DNA of 64,000 bases, from assembly GCA_947564735.1 (NCBI GenBank), contig CANOEC010000004.1:124001-188000 (forward strand), written 5' to 3'. A program made the translations under genes and the position numbers. Below, one piece after another: positions 57,977-64,000 of this stretch. Within the stretch, counting starts at the first letter, position 1, and the number at the start of each line of letters is the position of its first letter. Origin of the DNA: an uncultured Lachnospiraceae bacterium. Its GTDB lineage: Bacteria > Bacillota > Clostridia > Lachnospirales > Lachnospiraceae. Below the pieces are notes generated by a model. It had not been told where the DNA came from. It did no database searches and saw nothing but the letters and a program-made list of their open reading frames with translations.

Positions 57977-59236
57977 TCACTGCCTATAAAACACTTCCCC
58001 GTTACACCAGAAATAAGCCCCGTCATCCGAGATTCCCAGTATGTACCATGCTAACGGCGCGTCCTTCGTCCCTCGGAAGTAAATGGCAAGCTCCGGGCAT
58101 AAGCCCCTGTCGCTCCTGTCGATAATCTCCCACTCGTAGCTTTCCTCCGCATAGAAATCAACCGCCGGATAATAGACGACCGCCTCGTCTCCGTCAAACC
58201 TGAGCGCCACGTCATACTGATTGTTTTCCCCCTCGCTCTTCGGATGGTGATACCATGTTCCCTGCAGCGCCTCTTTCGTAATCTTGCTCCAGTCACCGAG
58301 CACATAATTATTTTCCACAGCCGACGCATCCGCGTCAAAACGGGGATTGTTCAAAACATTCTCATCAATTAGGCACGCCGGTTCTCCTATCGGTTCTTCC
58401 GACGAAGCCAGAATGCTTCCTTCCGTGATATGATTACTGGTAAACGCCTTCGTGCCACCGGAAATATTCACTCTTGTTACACATCGGCTAATCCAATCAT
58501 CACCTTCAAAACAAAGCGTAACAACGGTGCCTTCCTCATTTATCACGCCGTCCGTACAAGTAAACATACAGTAGTTGGTATCGCCCACTTCAAGACAGAA
58601 GCTTTCTGTCTCCGGATAGTAAATACTATCCATCCCTTGATTTCCCTTCACAACAAGCTCATCGTAAGTAAGTCCTACCTTTTCAAGCAATAAAGAATCC
58701 ACATCCGCCTTATCCATAGCAAAAAAATCGGTGTACAATTCCTCCTGACCATATCGGTCCAAAAGCGCCTGTATCTGTTCCTCGGTGCCTGCATGAGAGA
58801 TGCCAGCCCCGTTATAAAACACCTCAAACAGATTAATCTGGGACGGATTCTCCCAGTCAGATAATAAAAAACCGTAATTCTCCCTTTCCTGCACCCACGC
58901 GGTATATTCCTGCAATTCGGTTTCTGTCAGCTTTCTGCCGCCTTCGGGCACTTCCAGACCGTCTGTCTGTACCGGTTCAGCGTCCTGCACCTGTGACGGT
59001 TCCTCATTCACCGGCATCTGACCATCCTGCATATCCTCTGTCTCTTCCCCGCTCTCCGGCAGGCTCTTATCTACAACTGCATTGTCCGCCCCATCCCCTG
59101 CATTTTCGTCGGAAATATACGCACCGCCCGGAAGCTCCTCTGTCTCCTGTGCATTTCCACAGCCAGTAAACAGAAGCATCGTGACTGCCGCTATTATCGA
59201 AACCGTCGCATGCCTTTTTCTATTTTCATATCTCAT
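57977..59236 (-). CDS. Lipoprotein of unknown function
   Basis: Secreted lipoprotein of 419 residues. A signal peptide ends with the lipobox MLLFTGCGNA, Cys at about residue 26. An acidic Glu/Gln/Asp-rich linker (about 30-95) follows, then an alpha/beta domain with repeated Trp residues and a C-terminal domain with HPKSEGENNQ. I do not recognise a family. It is the last gene of the ABC cluster, eight bases after the permease. Confidence 0.8.
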   Translation of the reverse strand: MRYENRKRHATVSIIAAVTMLLFTGCGNAQETEELPGGAYISDENAGDGADNAVVDKSLPESGEETEDMQDGQMPVNEEPSQVQDAEPVQTDGLEVPEGGRKLTETELQEYTAWVQERENYGFLLSDWENPSQINLFEVFYNGAGISHAGTEEQIQALLDRYGQEELYTDFFAMDKADVDSLLLEKVGLTYDELVVKGNQGMDSIYYPETESFCLEVGDTNYCMFTCTDGVINEEGTVVTLCFEGDDWISRCVTRVNISGGTKAFTSNHITEGSILASSEEPIGEPACLIDENVLNNPRFDADASAVENNYVLGDWSKITKEALQGTWYHHPKSEGENNQYDVALRFDGDEAVVYYPAVDFYAEESYEWEIIDRSDRGLCPELAIYFRGTKDAPLAWYILGISDDGAYFWCNGEVFYRQ

Positions 59237-59243
59237 ATTTCAC

Positions 59244-60581
59244 CTACTCATTCCTAATTGCCGCCAGCGGACTTAATTTCATCGCCCTTCTCGCCGGGAA
59301 GAATCCTGCTATCATGCCTACCAGTATTGCAAAGACAAGGGAAAGCCCCACCAGCCAGAACGGGATATACGATATTCCATTCATATATTCCTCTGACGCC
59401 TGCGCCAGCTTGTTCATTACCGCCGAAATCGTAAAACTTAAAATCAGTCCGATAATCCCCCCTATCAGACCGATGAAGCCGGCTTCCATCAAGAAAAGCG
59501 TGCGTATATTTCTCAAGTCACACCCAAGCACCTTCATGACGCCTATTTCTTTCGTCCGCTCATAGATGGACATCATCATCGTATTGGTAATGCCAATTGC
59601 CGCCACGAACAAAGATACCGCACCGATACCGCCCAGCACAGCCTGTATGGTTGCCATTGTTTTCTGATTGGATTCCACCCACTCGGCGTTACTGTATGCC
59701 TCATAGCCCATATCCGTCAGATAATTCTGTATTTCCATGACATTATCCATGCTGTTTACATTCACGTCCAGTTCGTTGTAAAAGATTTCTTTATAGGGCT
59801 TACCCGTTTTTGTCTGCGGCTGCCCGGGAATCACTTTGTTCTTGAATATTTTCTTAAGCTGAGGTATCAACTGCTCCACATCGCAGAACGTATACCAGCC
59901 GTACTGTGACCAGCTGTCTTCCATAGTTGCCTCTACACCGCACGCTTCAATCATGTATTTCTTCGGCGGCTGTACGGTCTGCCCGTCCTCCGAAGGATAT
60001 TTTGATTCATAGTAGGCGTCCGTATCAAAGATGGTAAAAATCGTATCATTCATCAAATCAATGTCCGGGAGAACTCCTGTCTCCCAATAACTTCCGCCGT
60101 TTCCCTTCGGATTATAAAAATTCTGCAGCACCTCATTCCCATAAAAAAATGTAAGCTGTTCATCTTCACCGGGCAGTCGTCCTTCCCCGACCTCGATATT
60201 CATCTCTGCAAATGCGTCCTTTGGCATCCCTCTGATCTGCAGATACCCTTGGTAACTTCCGTATGTGGCAAGCGCAGACACTTCCAGTATGGGCCAGACA
60301 GATTCCACATTTTCTAATCCTTCTATCTCACGAATCAAATCGTCATCCAGCCGCTTTTCCTCCGTACCGTCACTGTTCCACGGCTCGCGCACCGTAATCT
60401 GCGTCAGGCTTCCGTAAGATTCCATCTGCTCCATCTGCGTGCGGCTCAGTCCCAGCCCCAACGAAATCATGACGACAATAGACGCGACGCCAATTACAAC
60501 ACCCAGAACCGTCAGCACGGTTCTCACTTTTCTTTTCCATAAATTACTGCTGCTCATCCGCAGCAAGTCAAGGAATCTCAT
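59244..60581 (-). CDS. MacB/FtsX-type ABC transporter permease
   Basis: Permease of 445 residues with the MacB layout. There is one membrane segment near the N-terminus (about 19-42), an extracytoplasmic domain of about 240 residues, and three membrane segments at the C-terminus (about 320-430). The segment TKEIGVMKVLGC that precedes the second membrane helix is conserved in the FtsX family. The partner ATPase is the gene at 62,605. Such pairs export peptides, lipoproteins or act in mechanotransmission. Confidence 0.93.
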   Translation of the reverse strand: MRFLDLLRMSSSNLWKRKVRTVLTVLGVVIGVASIVVMISLGLGLSRTQMEQMESYGSLTQITVREPWNSDGTEEKRLDDDLIREIEGLENVESVWPILEVSALATYGSYQGYLQIRGMPKDAFAEMNIEVGEGRLPGEDEQLTFFYGNEVLQNFYNPKGNGGSYWETGVLPDIDLMNDTIFTIFDTDAYYESKYPSEDGQTVQPPKKYMIEACGVEATMEDSWSQYGWYTFCDVEQLIPQLKKIFKNKVIPGQPQTKTGKPYKEIFYNELDVNVNSMDNVMEIQNYLTDMGYEAYSNAEWVESNQKTMATIQAVLGGIGAVSLFVAAIGITNTMMMSIYERTKEIGVMKVLGCDLRNIRTLFLMEAGFIGLIGGIIGLILSFTISAVMNKLAQASEEYMNGISYIPFWLVGLSLVFAILVGMIAGFFPARRAMKLSPLAAIRNE

Positions 60582-60608
60582 ATATCACTCCACTCCTGCC
60601 GCTATCCA

Positions 60609-62513
60609 CTAGTCTTTCTTCTCCGCTTCTGTCTTACCTTCACTGTCAAGCTCCATTTCCAAATCGAGCAGGTCGTCCGCCAGCATTTTTGCCGCCTTCT
60701 CCTTCTTGCGCACCTGCACAATGATGATGACAATCACAATCACTGCAACAATCACGCCGCAGATAATCCCGATGATAAGTCCTTTCTTCGGTCCCTGCTC
60801 TTCTTCCATCATCATATCGTCGCCCATCATCATATCATCACCGACCATCATATCATCAAAGAACTCTTCCGACACATACAATGTAATCGGTTTCTCCGTC
60901 GTCGTCACATTGCCGGCGTCGTCCTCGTAAGAGATTTCCATCATAATCGTACCGTCATCCATCGTCGCCGCAATTCCGGTTAACATCACATCCACATTTC
61001 CGGTTGCGCCGGACTGCAGATTTCCTACAAAGGCTGACGCCTCGTCGATGGAATCCGCTATAAATTTCACCTGCACATTGTAGAGCGTCGTCTTACCCGT
61101 ATTATAAATGCTGAACATCACGTTGGACTGCGCACCCACCGTAATATCAGACGGCACAACCTCCGGAATGCTTGTATCAAACCGGCTCTCCTGCGAAATC
61201 GGGATGGACACACTCGCCTTATCCGTCAAATCAAACATGACGCCCGCGTCATATTTCATATTTACATCCAGCACATACGGCTTCTGCGCCAAATCCGCTT
61301 TTGCCGTCATCTCAATCACGATATCCGCCGACGTATCCGCACTAATCTTGTCCATATACACGGAGCTTGCGCCGGAAGTGGGCAGAAAGGCTGAATAAGT
61401 GTTTGTCTTGTCCTCCCCTTCCGTAGCCGCCTGCATATCAAAAAGAACATTGGTAACCGCCATGTCCTTTGCGGTGTTCTGCACATGTATGGTCAGTGTA
61501 AACGTATCTCCCGCAAATACCTGCGCCGGCTTCGTCTCAAATCCCGTCACCACGATACGGGGCTTTGCACCGGTCGTATCCTGTCCGCTGCCGCCGATAA
61601 TGCCGCTTCCCGGTTTACCGATTGTCTTCACATACACCGTAACCTCCGCTGGCTCTTCGCTCCGCACGCCTGCCTTCGTATAGGAAACATGGAATTTCAA
61701 CGGATAATAACCGCTCATGACATCACTTCTGACTGTAAAATAAAAGGTAAATTCCCTGCGGTTCTCCATTGCCGCTTCTTTCGTCTGATTGCCCGGAATA
61801 TACGGCTCTGTCTGCAAATAATTCGTCATATCCGGCTCAAAGGGCCATTCCGAAACAACATTCGATATTACCGGCTCAATAATCAAGTCATTCAATTCTT
61901 CCGTTCCGAAATTCATGATGGGAAGTACGATTGCCACCTGCTGCCCTGCACTGACCGTCGGCGTCTGCCAGTTGTCAGCTACCTGCAAAAACTCGCTCGT
62001 AGTCATCGTTACCTTGTCAACGGCAGCTGACTCCATATTGGACTTCGTCTGTGCCACAAACGCCCACAACTCCGTGATGGACATCTCTGTATTGGCAATA
62101 TAATAGACCGCACTGTCAAACACTTTGTGAAGGTTCTCCATCACCTTCGCATCCAGATGATAACGCACCTCAAGGCTCTGCATATAATAAAGCATATCCT
62201 CATCCGCTTCCGCCCGGTCGTCATCCGTGATAACCGTATCCGAAGTGCGATTGATGGTATTCGGCGTATTTGTCGTGTTGCTGCTGATATTTTCCGGACG
62301 ATTCTGTTCCGGGTTATTCTGATTCTGGTCAGGGGGTAAAACAGGAATTTCCTGCCCCTCTGTCGCCTCCACGTAAGGCATGCTTCCCGGCAGCTGCATC
62401 ATCCCCGGAAGTGACAATGCCGCCGTCAATGCAAACACCGCCTTAAACAGCCGCTTCGCCGATTTTCTCTTTTCTGTCAATTGTCTTAACGCATTCTGTT
62501 TCCTTTTCTTCAT
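60609..62513 (-). CDS. Surface protein with CARDB-like repeats and Asp-Met tail
   Basis: Exported protein of 634 residues. A signal sequence (about 20-45) is followed by a Pro/Asn-rich linker, a helical domain (about 95-175), and several beta-sandwich repeats (about 185-550). These have the pattern of COG1361/CARDB domains, such as NTAKDMAVTNVLFDM and YNTGKTTLYNVQVKF. Then comes an acidic Asp-Met run (about residues 553-571), one membrane span (about 577-600), and a charged cytoplasmic tail. It sits between ATPase and permease of the same cluster. Similar proteins are seen beside MacB-type ABC systems in Firmicutes. Confidence 0.75.
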   Translation of the reverse strand: MKKRKQNALRQLTEKRKSAKRLFKAVFALTAALSLPGMMQLPGSMPYVEATEGQEIPVLPPDQNQNNPEQNRPENISSNTTNTPNTINRTSDTVITDDDRAEADEDMLYYMQSLEVRYHLDAKVMENLHKVFDSAVYYIANTEMSITELWAFVAQTKSNMESAAVDKVTMTTSEFLQVADNWQTPTVSAGQQVAIVLPIMNFGTEELNDLIIEPVISNVVSEWPFEPDMTNYLQTEPYIPGNQTKEAAMENRREFTFYFTVRSDVMSGYYPLKFHVSYTKAGVRSEEPAEVTVYVKTIGKPGSGIIGGSGQDTTGAKPRIVVTGFETKPAQVFAGDTFTLTIHVQNTAKDMAVTNVLFDMQAATEGEDKTNTYSAFLPTSGASSVYMDKISADTSADIVIEMTAKADLAQKPYVLDVNMKYDAGVMFDLTDKASVSIPISQESRFDTSIPEVVPSDITVGAQSNVMFSIYNTGKTTLYNVQVKFIADSIDEASAFVGNLQSGATGNVDVMLTGIAATMDDGTIMMEISYEDDAGNVTTTEKPITLYVSEEFFDDMMVGDDMMMGDDMMMEEEQGPKKGLIIGIICGVIVAVIVIVIIIVQVRKKEKAAKMLADDLLDLEMELDSEGKTEAEKKD

Positions 62514-62604
62514 CTTCGTTATCCGCTCCCTCTGAATCCTTACCCTTTTCTTGATATGTCCTATATCTCAAACGTATCTTCACCTTAGATATCGGATAAT
62601 TCTC

Positions 62605-63345
62605 CTATGACTTTACCTGAATCTCATCCGGCATCTCCATACCGCGCCTATCCTCAATCTCAATAATCCTGCCGTCCTTGATTCGCAGGACGATATCCGC
62701 AAAACCCGCCAGATAATTATCATGCGTCACCATGACGAGCGTCTGATTTTTCTCCCTCACGACCTTTTTCATCAGATTCATCACCTCTACCGAAGTGTTG
62801 GAATCCAGATTACCCGTAGGCTCGTCTGCAAAAATAATCTCCGGTTCCACCACCAGCGCCCTTGCCACACCGACACGCTGCTGCTGTCCGCCTGACATCT
62901 GATTGGGACGGTGCTTCTTATGCGCAGTCAGCCCGACCAGATGGATCATCTCCTCCGCCCGCGCATTGCGCGTCTTCTTGTCCACTCCTTGGAAAGTCAG
63001 CGGAAGCGCCACATTTTCTATCGCATTCATGGTTCCCATCAGATTAAATGACTGGAAAATAAATCCGATATGCTCCCGTCTGAACGCCACAAGCTGGTTT
63101 TCCGTTTTTGTTTCCATATGTTCCCCTGCAATCACAATCTCCCCTTTGGTCGGCTTCTCTAATCCGGCTAACATATTGAGGAGCGTCGATTTACCGGAAC
63201 CGGATGTCCCAACGATAGAACAGAAATCTCCGCGATTAATGGTAAAGCTCACGCCATTGAGCGCTCTCACCTTCGTCTCGCCGACCCGGTAAATCTTATA
63301 TAAATCTTTCACACTAATTACAGGTTCTCCCTTTCCTGCACTCAT
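62605..63345 (-). CDS. MacB/LolD-type ABC transporter ATP-binding protein
   Basis: ATPase of about 246 residues. Walker A GTSGSGKSTLLN, Q-loop FQSFNL, signature MSGGQQQRV, Walker B IIFADEPTGNLDS, and the switch His in MVTHDN are present. The start giving MSAGKGEPVISVKDL is preferred, with AAAGG seven bases upstream. It is encoded upstream of the CARDB-like protein and permease and presumably energises them. Confidence 0.95.
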   Translation of the reverse strand: MSAGKGEPVISVKDLYKIYRVGETKVRALNGVSFTINRGDFCSIVGTSGSGKSTLLNMLAGLEKPTKGEIVIAGEHMETKTENQLVAFRREHIGFIFQSFNLMGTMNAIENVALPLTFQGVDKKTRNARAEEMIHLVGLTAHKKHRPNQMSGGQQQRVGVARALVVEPEIIFADEPTGNLDSNTSVEVMNLMKKVVREKNQTLVMVTHDNYLAGFADIVLRIKDGRIIEIEDRRGMEMPDEIQVKS

Positions 63346-63383
63346 AAGCATACCTTTCTGCGTCTCTGCTTCCTGCAGACTGT

Positions 63384-64000
63384 CTACTGCGCTTCCTCTG
63401 CGCCGATTGCAGTCGCCTCTACAACAAACTCCGGCGCTTCTCCCGTATAGAATCTATAATATACGCCGAACTGGCTTCTGTCATACGGATACGTCGTATC
63501 TTTCTTAAAAGTAATATAAATATCATAATCGCTGTCCAGTTCATACGGATGGTTCCACGCTGTGGAGAGAAACTCCGGATAAATATGCGGAACAATCTGC
63601 GCAAACTCCTCCTCTGTCGTAAAGGTTTCCGAAATAGTCGGAACACCTTCATAGTCATAACTGGAATTTGACACCCAAGCAGCCTCCGCAACCGTATCAA
63701 CGCTCCCAAGGGGCATGATGCCGTCATCATTTCCGTCACCGTCACCATATATCTCATTATGATAATGTGTAACAGTGATATCCGCAATATCCTCCGGATT
63801 TAATTCTACCGGATAAAATGCCTCCTGTGACTGCAGATAGGCAATGGTATTCTCAAAACTGTCATATACATCCAGCGTGGTACTAAACCAATTCGGGAAA
63901 TTCACGCTAACCCGTCCGCAGGGACGATTGTTGATGACCAGTGAAAAATCAAAGTTTTCCATATCTTTGAGATACGCTTCACGAAGCTTTGGCGAATCTT
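63384..64000 (-). CDS. Protein of unknown function, 5' end outside window
   Basis: The reading frame is open to the window edge, so the gene begins further upstream. I see 205 codons, with no membrane segment. The sequence is rich in Tyr, Asp and Glu, with DGDGNDDGIMPLG and ITFKKDTTYPYDRSQFG. It looks like an extracytoplasmic domain of mixed strands. No family is recognised. It lies 38 bases before the ATPase and is probably part of the same operon. An internal ATG at 63962 exists but has no ribosome site. Confidence 0.7.
   Translation of the reverse strand, partial: DSPKLREAYLKDMENFDFSLVINNRPCGRVSVNFPNWFSTTLDVYDSFENTIAYLQSQEAFYPVELNPEDIADITVTHYHNEIYGDGDGNDDGIMPLGSVDTVAEAAWVSNSSYDYEGVPTISETFTTEEEFAQIVPHIYPEFLSTAWNHPYELDSDYDIYITFKKDTTYPYDRSQFGVYYRFYTGEAPEFVVEATAIGAEEAQ

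Overview
This looks like a chromosomal segment from a Gram-positive anaerobe of class Clostridia, probably family Lachnospiraceae. The evidence is gene content and order: a division/cell-wall (dcw) cluster starting with mraZ, a murE-priA-def-fmt-rsmB-rlmN-prpC-prkC-rsgA translation and signalling operon, the clostridial SCIFF peptide with its radical SAM maturase next to a fused secDF, meso-DAP-type murE, and YesM/YesN plus LplB/LplC-type sugar systems. Nearly all genes lie on the minus strand, so transcription runs from high to low coordinates. I saw no rRNA, tRNA, CRISPR array, insertion sequence or prophage.

Layout. 1-3,860: start of the dcw cluster (mraZ, rsmH, ftsL and a class B penicillin-binding protein cut by the window edge), with a four-copy MraZ-box operator. 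3,895-6,110: ychF-lgt with its own promoter and terminator. 6,261-18,765: a long operon from murE down to rsgA. 19,020-25,110: recJ, secDF, and the scfA/scfB ranthipeptide pair with a folded intergenic RNA between them. 25,189-35,481: membrane protein, CorC/HlyC transporter (plus strand), HAD phosphatase, hybrid histidine kinase, SseB-like protein, EamA transporter, aspS and hisS. 35,518-35,922: wreck of an AAA-ATPase-like gene. 36,118-51,621: a carbohydrate utilisation locus. It has a solute-binding lipoprotein, two permeases, a 670-residue protein I cannot name, a GH43-like protein, a GH127-like arabinofuranosidase and a MATE exporter. It is controlled by a divergent AraC regulator and probably an adjacent YesM/YesN two-component pair. 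The enzymes suggest arabinofuranose-containing plant glycans as substrate. 51,758-57,956: hemZ, an M20 peptidase with two membrane proteins (one DUF5058-like), and enolase. 57,977-64,000: a MacB-type ABC cluster with a CARDB-like surface protein and a lipoprotein.

The observation most worth checking is a perfect 78-bp inverted repeat with a 25-bp spacer at 54,757-54,937. It puts the ribosome binding site and start codon of the M20 peptidase inside one arm and replaces the C-terminal coding sequence of the upstream permease. Its apparent native tail survives just beyond, in another frame. Other items of interest are the structured scfA-scfB intergenic RNA, a roughly 25-residue insertion in enolase, a perfect 16-bp direct repeat upstream of the sugar-uptake operon, the unnamed 670-residue protein, and the decayed AAA-ATPase gene. 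I did not find a clearly new multi-gene system; the unnamed protein and the ABC/CARDB cluster are the nearest candidates.
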